64,000 bases of DNA from Monosporascus cannonballus (GCA_004154925.1 QJNS01000051.1:302920-366919); one strand, 5' to 3'. Counted from the stretch's first letter, positions 48,035 through 60,900 are shown. Translations and numbers: made by a program. The notes: generated from the sequence alone by a model not told the origin.

Positions 48035-48960
48035 ATGTCGATCGATTTAGCTAATACCGCCGTAATCCCCGTTACCGGAAAAAAGTTTTCTAACTAAAAA
48101 ACCTGGCTTAATTGGTTTATCCAATTCAGTTATTACGTTCGTTTCCGCGGTATATGGCAATATATTAATTCTAACGCCCAAAATATACCATACCTACCGG
48201 CAACGGTACTTACGGAGGATTTTGGGAAAAACGTATCCGCAAAATTTTCGGAGGTGGTAATTATTATAACTGCCGTTATTCAAATTATTATTAAATAGGA
48301 TAATTATAAGGAATTAAATACGAAAAAATAAGGCGTATTATTTTTTTCATTATATTTCGTTTTGAAATTAAATTAACGCCATAATAAACGCGGAATTTTT
48401 TTCGTCGTATTTACGGAAAGTAAATTTTTTTATTTAAACGATAATTTTTTAATTTAAAAGATTATACGGTTACTAAAAAAGAAAATCGCTTCTATAAACG
48501 AAAATATCGTAAATACGGTACGGATTAAATATATTGCCGTTTTAAACCTTATTAACGTAAAATACTTAATTTTTTCGAAATAATACTTAAAATAATATAA
48601 TACGTACGTTCGTATTTACGTTTATAATATTTTCAAAATTTAAAAGCATTTAATAATATAATAATTTTTAATTACCGTTTTTAAATAATTAAATTTAATA
48701 TAAACCGAACGCAAATTAATAAAATTAACGTACGCCAAAAGATTTAAAATTTTTATTACGTTATTTAAATAATATAAAAAATAATATTTAATGATTATAT
48801 ATTAACGGAAATAATTAAAACGAAAAGATTCGTACGGAATATTTATAACCTTAAAGGAATTTTTATTAAAAAATGCCGTAAACTCCTTAAAATTTAATGG
48901 AAAATATCGTTACCCTTATTTTACAAATTAATTAACATATATTTGGCCTCCGAAATCGTA
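48035..48960 (+). pseudogene. Copia-type gag relic, unit 1
   Basis: From ATG 48,035 the frame reads MSIDLANTAVIPVTGKKF, a stop, then KTWLNWFIQFSYYVRFRGIW and LPATVLTEDFGKNVSAKFSE, a pattern of Gag N-terminal domains in copia-type elements (W..WL.W......R..W.Y). Stops at Trp and Gln positions follow RIP. Further coding-like sequence is too decayed to follow past about 48,960, and neither protease, integrase nor RT motifs are seen before the next LTR at 49,521. Confidence 0.55.
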
Positions 48961-49520
48961 CCGTAAATTTATGCATATTTTTAAGAAATAATTATTACAA
49001 AATGCCTAACCGCCAAATTTGCCAAATAACGTTTTTTAACATATAAAAATACGCATTTTAATAAAGAAATAAAAAACCATACGGAAAAGAATAAAGAAAT
49101 TCCTAAACATTAAAATATACGGCGACGTTATCGCCTAAAAAACTAACAATACGCGGCCGGAACGATCATATTTATTAATAATTAAATATAATTTAAAATC
49201 GAATATATAATAATTTATTATTTTATATATATATCCTTACCCGAAATAACTTATCCGTAAAAACGTTTAATGCGGTAATAAAAAAAGCATACATTATATT
49301 TTTAATTAATTAATTTATACCCTTAAAAGCCGGTTTTTTTTAAAAAAAAAGATACGTTTAGAAAAGCTATATCCATAATTGCAGTTTTTTATTACCGTTA
49401 AAAGCTTCCGAGCTTTATATGTTATCACTTAGTTATATATAGCTTTATAGGAAAGCTGGATTTAAGGAGTACCTATAAAGTGATCCTTTTATTATATAGC
49501 CACAAAAAGATCAAGGAGTG

Positions 49521-49687
49521 TGTTATAAAAAAAGGCACTCCTAGTTAGGGTTTTCGGGTGATTGTTATTTCTTTCCGGAACCTTATATTAGTAAATTGCC
49601 TATAACAAATAAAATCAACGTTTTCTAGCTTTAAACAAAGTAATATATCTTTAAAAATTGTGCATTTAATCTTTAATAAATATAATA
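49521..49687 (+). repeat. LTR 2 (shared middle LTR) of the copia-type array
   Basis: 167 bp, TGTTATAAAAAAAGGCACTC ... AAATATAATA. Strongly RIP-mutated compared with LTRs 1 and 3. Confidence 0.85.
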
Positions 49688-49859
49688 ATTATAAGCCCGG
49701 CAGCACTACTACCTAAAATAACTAAAGCCATTTAATTAAGAAATATACAATTCGTCCGTTCTTTTTGCGATTTTCGTTTTTCCGTTTCGATTAATTCTTT
49801 TTATTCGATTTTTACCTTATTACTCCCGTTAATTAAATTATTATATTAATTAAATTATT

Positions 49860-50760
49860 ATATTAATTAATTTAATTAATACCGCTATGATTCCCGTTAC
49901 CGGAAAAAATTTTCCAACCGAAAAACCTAGCCCGATTAATTTACTTAATTCCGTTATTACGTTTACTTCTGCGGTATATGGCAATACGTTAATCTTAATA
50001 CCTAAGATATATTATACCTACCGGCAACGATATTTATGGAAAATTTAAAAAAAAAAATATATTCGCAAAATTTTCGGAAATAATAATTATTATAACTGTT
50101 ATTATTTAAACCGTTATTAAATAAAGTAATCGTAAAAAGCTAAATATAAAAAAATAAATTGTATTATTTTCATATTATATTTCGCTTTAAAATTAAATTA
50201 ATGTCATAATAAACGCAAAACTTTTTTTGTTGTATTTACGAAAATTAAACCTTTTTTATTTAAATAATGATTTTTCGATTTAAAAAATCGTATAATTATT
50301 AAAGAAAAAATCGCCCTTATAAATGAAAATACCGTAAATACGGTACGGATTAAATATATTACCGTTTTAAACTTTATTAACGTAAAATACCTAATTTTTT
50401 CGAAATAATACTTAAGATAATATAACGTATATATTCGCGTTCGTATTTATAATATTCCCGAAATCTAAAGGCGTTTAACGATATAATAATTTTTAATTAC
50501 CGTTTTTAAATAATTAAACTTAATATAAACTAAATACAAATTAATAAAATTAACGCGCGTCGAAATATTTAGGATTTTTATTATGCCGTTCGAATAAAAC
50601 GGAAAATAATATTTAACGATCGTATATTAACAGAAATAATTAAAACGAAAAAGTTCGTACGGAATATTTGCGATTTTAAGGGAATTTTTATTAAAGGATA
50701 CCGTAAATTCCTTAGAACCTAATAGAAAATATCGTTGCCCTTATTTCGCAAGTCGGTTAA
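49860..50760 (+). pseudogene. Copia-type gag relic, unit 2
   Basis: Parallel to unit 1 but more decayed. The block from 49,880 (ACCGCTATGATTCCCGTTAC) corresponds to 48,055 in unit 1. The original start codon has been lost to an AT-rich stretch with a duplicated TTATATTAATTAAA. Confidence 0.5.
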
Positions 50761-51344
50761 CGTATATTTGGCCCCCAGAATTATACCGCAAACTTATACA
50801 TACTTTTGGAAAATAATTATTACGAAACGCCCAGCCGTCGAACTTGCCAAATAACGCTTTTTAGCGTATAAAAGTACGCGCCTTAATAAAGAAATAAAAA
50901 GCCGTACGGGAAAAAAATAAAAAAAACTTCCGAACGTTAAAGTATACGGCGACGTTACCGCCTAAGGAATTAACGATATGCGGCCGGAGCAATCCTATTT
51001 ATTAATAATTAAATACGACTTAAAATCGAATATATAATAGTTTATTATTTTATATATATATCTTTACCCGAAGTAATTCGCCCGTAAGGACGCCTAACGT
51101 AACAGTAAAAAAAAGCGTACGTTATATCTTCGATTAATTAATTTATACCTCTGGAAACTGGTTCCTTAAAAAGGGGTGCATCCGGGAAGGTTATATCCGT
51201 AATCGCAGTTTTTTATTACCGTCAAGAGCTTCCAAACTTTATATGTTATTATTTAGTTATATATAGCTTCATGGGAAAGTTGGATCTGGGGGGTGCCCAT
51301 GGGGTAATCCTTCTGTTATATAGCCACAGAAAGATCAGGGGGTG

Positions 51345-51511
51345 TATTATAAAAAAGAGCACCCCTGGCTAGGGTCTTCGGGTGATTATTATTCCCTTCC
51401 GGAGCCTTATATCAGTGGATCGCCCACAACAAATGGGATCAACGCTTCCTAGCTTTAAACAAGTCAATATATCCTCAAGAGCTGTGCACCTGATCTTTAG
51501 TAAGTGTGACA
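51345..51511 (+). repeat. LTR 3 of the copia-type array
   Basis: 167 bp, TATTATAAAAAAGAGCACCC ... AGTGTGACA, followed by TTTTA. Only lightly RIP-mutated. Confidence 0.88.
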
Positions 51512-51512
51512 T

Positions 51513-51590
51513 TTTATAAGTATCATTAACAGCTGCTGAGGCTGGGATGAGGCCATCAGAAGGCGTTGAGAATGAGCTGAGATGAGCCAT
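51513..51590 (-). pseudogene. Rhodopsin-like membrane gene, N-terminal 26 codons
   Basis: ATG at 51,590 (minus) opens MAHLSSFSTPSDGLIPASAA then VNDTYK, a short extracellular N-terminus usual for this family. It ends exactly at the copia-type array. Removing the array and one copy of the 5-bp duplication puts this frame directly onto VYGVAVACISLG at 47,708, so both parts are one gene split by insertion. Confidence 0.75.
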
Positions 51591-53066
51591 CAGGTGTTCG
51601 GGAGTAAGAGTAAGATAACGACCGAGGGTGCAATAGTCTCAGGAGATGCGGATGCTTGCGCACTGAAAGGTGAGCATAGAGCCATGAAATGCGCTACGGT
51701 CCGAAACTTGGCTGGCGACATGTTAGTTTACTCCGGAGCAGATTGCATAAGGAGACATGTAGGCGTACTAGAGCAGCCACATTCCCAAGCCAAACAGCCA
51801 GGCATCACTGATTGACTGAATTGGATTGAATATATACACGGACTCGACAAGATATGGTACATTTGATCCGTACTGTTGTGATTCAGTGTGGTGATACCGC
51901 ACTATGCATTACGCTCTGTGTACCATACTCAACTTAGCACAACGTACGTGCTGAGACACCAATGAGAACTCCTCCTGGGATTCTTGGCTGGATTTGGCTC
52001 AGTAGCCCTTGGTCTAATGAGTCTTCAGCGCATTTGAGGAGTTGCTAAATCCGGCCAGCTCTGTCTAATGAAGCACGCTTCAGGTGTAAGACCAAATTTA
52101 CCCGCCATGCATCATGGCATGAGAGGAGAGTCGTAGGTCCAGGCAGATACACTGTATGGAGGACCCAACGCGCCAGTTGGCACCAACAAGTGCCAATCCG
52201 TGATCATTCAGGGGTGGAGATAACAACAACAATTATATATATCCATATAAGTAGTAACAAGAACATGTCTCTGGTTCAAGGTCTCATATTCGATACAAAC
52301 TCTTAATAGTGTTTACAATTTCATTTCCATCTCCTCAAATGCTCCCTGCAACAGAAAGCATATCCGCGTCGAATATTGCGTTTAAATACCAGCCAGTCAG
52401 CCAATAATGACACTAGTTACATAGCAATGTAACAGTAGGTCCAGCCAGCTCAGTCCTGTCATTAAACTTAGGGAATATCATGAACATACTTTTAGACGCG
52501 GCGCTCAGAACCCCTAGTTTTAGATTACTGCTTTGTCAGGAGGTTCATCGTATACACTCACCGTGTGGTGAGATAATAGTTGAAAGAACACACTGAAGCC
52601 TTCTCTATCTCTTACGCACTGTTACCTGATTACCTCCTTTTTCAAGCATCGTTCCGGTTGGTTGGGCAGTCATGCGCCTACGTCAAGCACCTCCATCCAA
52701 CATCGATCCCCATATATTAGGCCCCTCCCTATCTACCCGTGCCTAACAGCCATCGGCGCTGCACACGCTCAAATCGGGCATATGAGTATCCCTTGCCGTG
52801 CAATATCTAACTTAGATAAGGCAAACTGACGAGTTGCACATTACGAGAAACACCCCGGTAACAATCATTAGGCCGACATGCATTTGATCATCCACCTACA
52901 TAAAAGGGGGCCCGCGGGCACTTTGCATTTTGACTGCAATTCCCATATTCCCCAACACCTACTATTTCTGGTCTCGAGATTTACGTTACATTCCGGTGGA
53001 GAGTTACCGACTTCGATCACAGTTCCGACGCCTTAGAAATGCCAAATTATATCCGTGGTTTTTACT
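51591..53066. other. Intergenic region
   Basis: About 1.5 kb of balanced sequence upstream of the BTB gene and of the broken membrane gene (divergent promoters). No frame, RNA or repeat I can support. Confidence 0.5.
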
Positions 53067-54171
53067 ATGGATACTGAACCGCAGGCCGACTTAAACCGGT
53101 CTCTGCAAGAGTAAGCCAACCAGAAGCCAAACGACGTTTGATATTGCTGAGCACCATTGTTAGACTCTTCATCTCCGGCAAATACTCAGACTGCACCATC
53201 ACTTGCGGCGTCGATGAGTACCGGGTGCACAAAGCCATAATCTGCCCACGGTCAAGCTTCTTCGATGCTGCTTTCACACATGATATGAAGGTAGAGTTCC
53301 TTCACTAAAAGTAATGGCAAGTGGAGTCGGATACTTATGGCAAAGTAGGAGAAAGCCACAGGTACCGTAAGCCTGGACGATGACGATCCTGAAGCTGTAA
53401 GGTCAATGCTCCACTACCTATACCACCTGGACTATTCGGCTCCGCCTCGTTGTGGCACGATTGGAGGCAGCGTGGGTGTAGAAACCCCTACCCAAAAGAG
53501 GGTCAAGTTCAAGTCTACAGGATCAGTATGGGAACTTTGGGGCGTGACGAGGCTATATCTGAAGATATACCAGCAGCTGAACCCGAACCTGCCCCGGACC
53601 CTGTATCGGAATCTGTAGGGGAACCTCCACCGGAACCACCGGAACTTGTGCAGGAAGATGGTCCGGCTCCAGCGCTAGAGCCGGTAGAGGAGGAACGGGC
53701 AAAACCACCTGAGCCAGCACCGGTAAGAGATCCAGTAATTCAGAGAGAAACGATGTTACGCAAGAAAACTAGGTCTCCACAAAGCTAACAAGAGACAAAC
53801 AGGTCTATCGACGCAAGAAAAAGCTACTACCCAGATGCAAGACATGTGCGAAACGGAAATGCATCTGTGCACCCAACTTGATACACCACAGTCGAGTATA
53901 TGCTATAGCAGAAAAGTACGCTATCTCGTCGCTCAAGTCTCTCGCAGCCAAAAAGTTTAAGTTGGAATGTGAGCTTTGGTGGAACCATAGAGGGTTTATT
54001 CATGCAGCTCGGGAAGCTTATTCATCCACGCTGGACCATGATCGAGGACTTAGGGACGTCGTCGTCCAGACGATTCGGGAACACCGCGAACTCCTAGACT
54101 CTGGCGAAGTCAAGTCAGTCCTCCGAGAGACTCTGCTTGCTTACGATCTCGTCATGGCGTTTTACCTCTAA
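53067..54171 (+). CDS. BTB/POZ domain protein, middle exons unresolved
   Basis: Exon 1 53,067-53,110 (MDTEPQADLNRSLQ), intron 53,111-53,163 (GTAAGC...TTAG), exon 2 53,164-53,290 (LFISGKYSDCTITCG then DEYRVHKAIICPRSSFFDAA), intron 53,291-53,348, exon 3 from 53,349 (EKATGTVSLDDDDPEAVRSM then LHYLYHLDYSAPP). These are the BTB fold core of fungal stand-alone BTB proteins. The C-terminal half follows at about 53,850-54,171 (HSRVYAIAEKYAISSLKSLA, REAYSSTLDHDRGLRDVVV, then the stop). Between about 53,445 and 53,830 lies a Pro/Glu-rich stretch (53,570-53,745) in another frame. I found no clean GT-AG pair joining it on either side, so either introns are missed or a frameshift makes it a pseudogene. 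A basic Cys-rich CKTCAKRKCIC lies at about 53,840-53,872. BTB domains mediate dimerisation and often cullin-3 binding. The function of this one is unknown. Confidence 0.68.
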
Positions 54172-56602
54172 ATATTCGTTTGTCATATATCCCAGATAAC
54201 TTGTTGCACAAGCTGAAGCCCAGCGGAAATGGCCATGATATCTATACATAGTGGTTGTACTTTCTTCTTTGCAGCTGGGATCTCGGCAAGTCCTATTCCA
54301 GACATTTCATTCGTCAATAGTTTTTCTACAAGATAGAAGTCGACCTGAGGTTTTCCGGGATAAACTAGCAAGCAAATTAGCAATGTCTAAAAGGGCACAT
54401 AATCAGCCACAATTCGAAGGAAAACATGAATATCTCACATTAGGAGGTGGCCCTGGCGGGAGATCCGTATCATTTCTTTCGGATTATGGCTAACAATGCA
54501 GTTCGTTAGGATTTTGGAGTGGGTGGCAAGAGGACTAGGTATCTTAGTTGTTCCACTGCAAGAAAAAGACGGCGAAGGCCCAGGGTTCAACAGGCATCGT
54601 GAGACGACCAAGAATTTATCACAGCTGGAGAAAATAGATAACCCCTGTCAGGGATAGGTTAAATACCTGTTAAACTAAAAACCAACTGACCAGCCTTAAG
54701 GTCTTGGGCACCACACAACTATGGATAGACACAGTAATTGAGGATTATCCTATCCCAATTATGACCCTTATTTTTACCCCTATTTCAATAACCCTACTAA
54801 GACAAGAAAAAGGTACTAAGTAAAATCCCCAACTGCGATATTACCAACGGCTGCCGGTAAGTCTTTGACAAATGACTTCCTACCTGTTCTACAAGAAGGC
54901 ACCCAATCGCCGTGAAACTCGCGCCAGAGGCCGATACCGTCCCGATCATGCGGCTGATATGCCAGCAAAACGAGGAGTCAATAGAGTCTTTTAGAGACAT
55001 GACCTGCGATTGAGCTATCCCATTGCTACCGCCGTCATAGTCGGGCACGTTCCAGGTTCGGAGTGATCTACGTCTATCGGCTGTCCGCGTGGCTTTACCT
55101 GGCCTTGAGTGACTAGACTCACATAAACGCTCGAATTATTTCCGCACCTCTCGTCTCTATGGGCACGTAGTAGATGGGGGTATTGTTTCCGCTCTTGTCT
55201 CTGCATAGGGTTAAGTAAAATCTCCGGTCAAATCAGATCGAAGCAGGCTAATCCCAGGGCCCCGAGAAATCTATAGGTAGTCGAACAATGATGTTTCAAC
55301 GTAGCATATCACGTCGCAAATAAAATAGCATGGGAGTATGTCCCCGAATTGTATAAACGAACTCCGAAACCCGACATATACGGCAGTAGGTAGGCAATAA
55401 TAACCGGCGCATAAGACGATATAGTATTGTGCATTAGGGTGACCTGGCGAAATTCTAGTGAGATGATGCCGTCTCCTGTACCTCCTCCGGCTATTTTAAG
55501 CAGACTCCACCTGATAGTCAAGCGGTAGCGAAGGCTATCTCTGTACCTGTCCAATCCTTACTAAATGATAAAATTATGGCAAATAACAGAGCAGACTGGG
55601 GAAAACCTGAAATGCAAAAACCAAAATTGGATGAATCGATACTGACTCCCTTCGTGACCAGCACAGCCGATATCGCGGTTGCCTATCTCCTTTTTATCTT
55701 GCCATTTTCTTCTTCCCCGGATGCTTTGACCGTCTATGGCCGTCACGCTGAACGTGTATTCAACTAGCAAGACAACAGCCAACGCAGGTATCACCTCCTC
55801 TTATTATCGATCTCAATTTTACAGTACCCGCAATGTGTAGAGATAGGAAGAAAGAATGGAGAAAATAGACAGACACTGGAAGAGACCGACTGGTGTACAA
55901 GCGATTATAGCACTGTCCGGTTTTTCCGTATAGGCAGTTCTTTTAGCTCAGCCGCAACGGCGTGGTGTGGATCCAAGGACATTGTATGGGTATGTGTTAG
56001 AGCGAAAGGCGATAGAGCGTGCGGCAGAGAATGCGGAAGATCGGATATGGCGTCCAAAGGCGGTCAAGCCGTACAGCTAAGCTGCGCAGCCTTCCCCCGA
56101 CACGATATGCCACCCGCACCGGTCGGACGGCTAACGCACACGGCTGCATTGGAAACCGCCGTGAAGGAGACCAACACCAACGCCTCTACAGCCGACGAAT
56201 CAAGAATCGGACAAGTGGTTCGCATGTGGCTTGAGCTGACAGCAATGAAATACAACGAGTGGGCGTTTAGAATAGATGATAGGATAGATGCCCAACTGCA
56301 TGACATGACAGACAGGGAATATTAGAAGCGTCGGATGCGCCCCCGACAATGCAAGAAAACAACACGAGACGAATGATTGGGGGTTTTCTGAAACAAAAAC
56401 AAGAAGGAACCTCTCCGTTGGTGAGTCTCGGCGTGGCGATAATAACCGCCTGCCTTGTACCTGACAGCAGAGCGTGGTGGCTGCCCAACCACGCAGCCGG
56501 CTGGGCTGGGTGACCCCGCCCCTCCAGACAGGTCGCACAGCATACGAGCGTCGCCCAAGGGTCCCAGCCAACCGGAAGGGCAGAGGTATCGAGAGCGGTA
56601 GA
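54172..56602. other. Intergenic region with unassigned short frames
   Basis: About 2.4 kb. Frames at 54,251-54,493 (plus), 54,797-55,048, 55,309-55,554 and 55,561-55,794 (minus) and 56,047-56,325 (plus) have some hydrophobic or protein-like stretches but no motif I recognise and no consistent splice pattern. They may include a decayed membrane-protein gene on the minus strand. Confidence 0.4.
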
Positions 56603-57952
56603 TCACCCCCCACCTCTAAGGCTTCCCGCAGATCGTCGGTGGCTTTCAGAGTGGAGATGCGAGCTGCCGCTGTGGCCGCTTCTCGTTGGCGCTGTCGTAG
56701 CTCCCTCGATCACAGCGCCCTGTGACGCCGACGCCCCCGAGACCACGTAGCCCTGAGCGGAAGCATGAGCGTGGTGATGGGATTCGGGGACGTAGACGTG
56801 CCCGTTCGAGAGCGTGCTGGCCGCTCCACTCGACTGAGAGTCACGCCTGACGCTGTCTCTGTCGCTGTATATGTAGCTAAGGCCCGCGCCTGCCTCATCC
56901 GTCGGTCGAAGAGATTGGTCACTAGTGTTGTATATTGTATCGGACGCACTGCTCGAGCTGGGCTGGTAAGAGGTGCTGTCAGATTGGGTTGCTGATCGAT
57001 GCGAGATATTTGAAGGAAATGTACCCGTAGCAGCATAAGAAACCGGCGAATCGAAACTGGCGTTCAGGACACTATATGCATCCGGCACGGTGCTGGGTGA
57101 AGCGGCATGAGAAGCGGTAGCTTTGGATGGATACTGGCCCGGTAGACCGTCTGTTCTGTAGGAAGAATTCGTCATCGCTCTCGTAACCTGCGGGAGAAGG
57201 CGGTCCGAAGGCACTACACGAGCCGAAGTGTTGGGAAGCGAATCCGCCATCCCGGAGAGCGAGAAGTTTGCAGAGTCATTACTGGCCGCCGGGCGATGGA
57301 CCAAGTTTCCATAGCTATATGCAGAGGTTTCGGGATCCACGTAGACTGGCTTGCTAGGGCCGTAGCGTCCATAGCTCTGTATCATGTGAACAGTATCTTG
57401 ACCCATCATCTGGTAGGGAGGATAGTTGACGTATTCCACGCCATCCTCTGGGTATGTACTTGTCCATCCCGATACTCCCGAGTAGCAGCTCTTGCTGCCG
57501 TAGGGGTATGAGCCCTGGCGGTAAGCCATCACGTCTCCCGCTGGAATTTCTCCAGGGTAGTGGGAATTAAGCGGCGTTGTGCGAGCCTGGAAGGTCCGGG
57601 ATGCGTCGATATTGTAACCGAACTCCTGGTCTTTGAGAGGAGTTTCGGTCGAGGACACCTGGAAAGGAAGAGAGGTCAGATGGCGCGAGTTCGGTCTTTT
57701 GACGAGAGCCGAGGCAACACGATACCCGTAAGAAGAGACAAGGCTCGTGGCCCGCATTCTTGCAGTTCAAACAAGGTCCACCGTTTCCCGGATCACCACT
57801 GCATCGAATCTTACGTTTGCGGCAACGATTGCACTTGTGTGGCCGATGTCAGCAATTCCTCAGTCGCGGACGGTCCGTGAGAGTAAACCTACCGCCACCG
57901 CGATGCGCTTGCGCGGTTGTGATGACTCCGAATCTGGATCTCGTTCTGGCAT
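56603..57952 (-). CDS. Zn2Cys6 fungal transcription factor
   Basis: Three exons on the minus strand: 57,893-57,952, 57,726-57,833 and 56,603-57,658, with introns 57,834-57,892 (GTAGGT...ACAAG, branch GCTGAC) and 57,659-57,725 (GTATCG...CCAG). Total 1,224 bp, 407 residues. It starts MPERDPDSESSQPRKRIAVA, continues into the zinc cluster CNRCRKRKIRC, GGPCLNCKN and EPC (residues 21-52, six Cys), then LFLRVSSTE. This binuclear cluster binds CGG-type DNA sites. The remainder is Ser/Tyr/Thr-rich and disordered with no fungal-specific middle homology domain, so it is a short regulator of the kind with an N-terminal cluster and a low-complexity tail. ATG 57,952 is chosen because it lies 20 codons before the cluster and in frame through both introns. 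A long upstream frame to 58,156 is read as 5' UTR. Targets cannot be inferred from neighbours. Confidence 0.9.
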
Positions 57953-60900
57953 GATGGATGTTCGAGCGTCGTTGGATGGAAGCTGGAGACGGCGATCTTG
58001 CGGGCCAAGGGGGTACGGCGGGCAAGCGCGGCTATATCGTCTGCCTATATCGCTGGTGGCATAACAAGCAGGAGTCCCCATTGTTTTCGCCACCGCTCGG
58101 GTTCCGGTCAGGGGAGCTTGGAAGAACGAGGCCACGTCGGTCTCCAATGAGATCACGTCCTATCGGGGGGTTGTTAGAGTCAAAGAGGATGGGTCTCGCT
58201 CTGCGACCAACGCACGCAAGAGATTAACGAGTGGCACAATGAAGTTCATTCAGGGAAACGTACCCAGAGGAGTGGGTTGTTTGACAGCTGGGCGTGGATT
58301 CTCAGCCCCGGAATTTCAGCTTGATGAGTTCGAGGTTCACCAGGTCTTTCTTGTTGTCAGACTGATGTTTCAAAGAGCTGATCAAACTTGGCAACACGCA
58401 GACGCCGAAAGAAGATGTTGCGGTGATAGATTGGGGAGTGATGGAGAAAAAGGGGAGGATGCAAGTCCCATTGCTGTTATACCTCGTACGACCGAGCTCA
58501 GACATGGCTCGACAGCAACGTCCTTGTTTGCAACTACGATAGAAGGTCTTTTTCAAGGTCTACTACTGAGTACAGGTTACGCCGATAGCCAGCAGCTAAT
58601 TACCTACTTCTAGACCAAAAAGATTTCGTGACGAGATGTTTAGAGATGAGCCTGGTGTACTGTCACACACCAAGGGTCAAATGCGGGTCGCTGCATGTAC
58701 ATCAGAGTGGGCGTATGCAAGAGGATGCGGGTAGTATGTGTGGCTGCGAGTTGCGATGTCTTTTTAGTAGCATCCGAAGCGCGCGTCGTTCCTGTCTTAA
58801 CGGTAAAGAATCATGTACAAACAGGCATGGGTTACAGATCCTGGGGGCGATCTGGAGTTGAGGCGTAGGAGGTGACCAATCTCAATTGGATCTCTACACG
58901 GATGACATAGAATCTGTACATGGGAGCCTATATTGGTCTGAGACCATGTCTATTTAATTCGTACTCCAAAGCCCTCTCTTGAGACGAGTCCTTGGCCTTC
59001 GTCTCACCCAGTTAGATGCTGTGGGTACGCATAGAAAACAGCCCCAACTTACCACGGGGCTCATGCTTCTGGAAATAGTAGCCACTGTCTCTGGTTTTCA
59101 ATCGTCCCAATCCTGGGATGCTGGTGTGCGTGAGTAGAAGAAGGGGGATAGCATCATCATCGCGTGATATGCGACATTGAGCAGCAACGAGCAGTACAAG
59201 ATGGCTTTCAAGGGTGACAAACAGGCGCCCCTTAGCTTGTGTGTTGTCCGCGGAGCTTCCCAGGAGGGAAACAGGTAGGCCGGCTGCGCAGACAGATCTG
59301 ACAGATAACGAACAGTCCTTCGCCTGGGACATACCCTCCCGAGCAAACATGACGAGGCTTCCATAGTTACTCCCCTCAACGGCTCTCGTCCTACAGGATA
59401 AGCAAACGTGAAGTGGAACGCAGGAGAAGCACTTCTGGTTGGACTAGGGTTAATTCCAGTAATACTCATAGGTCAAGACATGGCTGAATGCAAGAGACTT
59501 CTTACGTGACGCAGACATTCGTAACTCGTTGCATATTGATACCTCGTATGACATTAGTAAGTGACGAACACTCCATCTTCAGCCAACGCCTTTCCTTTCA
59601 TAATCGCGTAAGGATAAAACAGAGAAAAGAAACGGGACAGGGCTGCTTCATTCGCCATCGAGGCATGATAGCAAACTCTTCGGCCATGCGTCGAAGAGCA
59701 GCGATGTCATGTTTGCTGCCAGATGTTCTGCAATATTTAATATTTATCACCTCAGCCCAGCGCGGCGCAAACGGGAGGTGGGTGAAGAATCACAGATCCA
59801 ACAACGGTGATACGAAGCTGCCTTCTGTGAAGTCCGGCTTCCTCACTCGGCGTTTGGTGCGACCTGGATCGGCTCCAAATTCTCATGCACTTATGCTTGC
59901 CTGCGAAGGAGGGCGGGCTCGTCCTGCTCGCATGGAAATTGTTCGTTTATTTGGTTCCTCTGGGTTACTTGACGTTGCCAAGGCATGGTAATAATAGAAA
60001 CAAACGCCTGGATATCAAAAAGGAAATGTCCATTGCCGGGGGAGTGTTGCGGGCGGACGAGGCAGCGTGCTTATTGGCAGCCAAGAGCAGCTGTGGGCCT
60101 CTGAATCTCTTAACATAGCAGCGGGCCTGGCGCTGGCGCTGACCTGTCACTTATTTAGCAATTGAAATCGGTCTGATTGACAGAGATATTGTGGATCGAG
60201 TCGATAGGGTTGGTTAATGCCAAAGATCCGATTCGCCAACCCGTCGACACCTTCAACGCTTAGACCTGCTAGCTTAAATACCACGTGCAGGGATTAATCA
60301 ATGTCTTGCAGAGATACAGTAGATGCTATGCCTGCAGAGGTGCACCGCGGGACGAGCCTTGTAGTTTGCAGATGCCGCGCCGACCCTTTCTAGCTACCAG
60401 GTCACGAAGGATGCTAAACAGGTATTACGCTCTTATTATGAGCTGAGCAACATCCGTGCGGTTACAGAGCGGCGAAACGTGTCTAGCTGTGGACAAAGTG
60501 CAGACCGTGACTTATGACTGGGATAGTCAAGAACGCCTTGAGTTGGTAGTGAATCAACTCTAACGCGAGTGTGGCCTCGTCACTAGTCAAATCTCACCTA
60601 TGACCATCTGGTGAGGCCAATCACATAAAGTGCAATGGAAAGGGGTTCTGACCAACTCCTAAAAATATCAACAGATGCTCAAGCCAGGCTTGGAGGGCCT
60701 CCTACAGTACTTAAACGACCAAGTGTTTGTTTGGAGTGTTCCGTGGGGGTCCGGTTAACGGCAACCCAATTCCGGGGAATGGCGTCGGCTGGCGACAAGG
60801 GCAGGCTGTTTCAAAGAGACTAGCCCCTAGGCCTTCTCCATTGCCACACGGCGTAGTGAGATTGGCAATGCAGCACCAACCGAACTGTGCACCGGGTCCG

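Larger units (their letters stand above)
47713..51511 (+). mobile_element. Copia-type short LTR element in a tandem LTR-gag-LTR-gag-LTR array
   Basis: Three 167-bp LTRs (47,713-47,879, 49,521-49,687, 51,345-51,511), spaced 1,808 and 1,824 bp, separate two parallel internal regions. The outer flanks are CTTTA (47,708-47,712) and TTTTA (51,512-51,516), one duplication with a C-to-T change, so the array entered or arose at one site. After the first LTR comes GTTATGAGCCCGGC, the complement of the initiator-tRNA-Met anticodon arm, the usual primer site of copia-type elements. Purine tracts (for example AGAAAGATCAGGGGGTG) precede LTRs two and three. Each internal region has only a gag-like ORF and no room for pol, so it needs another element's enzymes. 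RIP is heavy in the interior and second unit, light at both outer ends. Confidence 0.88.

Noticed and set aside
54797..55794. Minus-strand hydrophobic frames that might be a transporter
   Set aside because: No family motif, no consistent splice sites, and several stops. Not enough to call a gene.
57860..58156. Longer N-terminus for the Zn2Cys6 protein starting at 58,156
   Set aside because: The extra residues look non-coding, the frame runs into the first intron, and the ATG at 57,952 gives the usual short basic lead into the zinc cluster.
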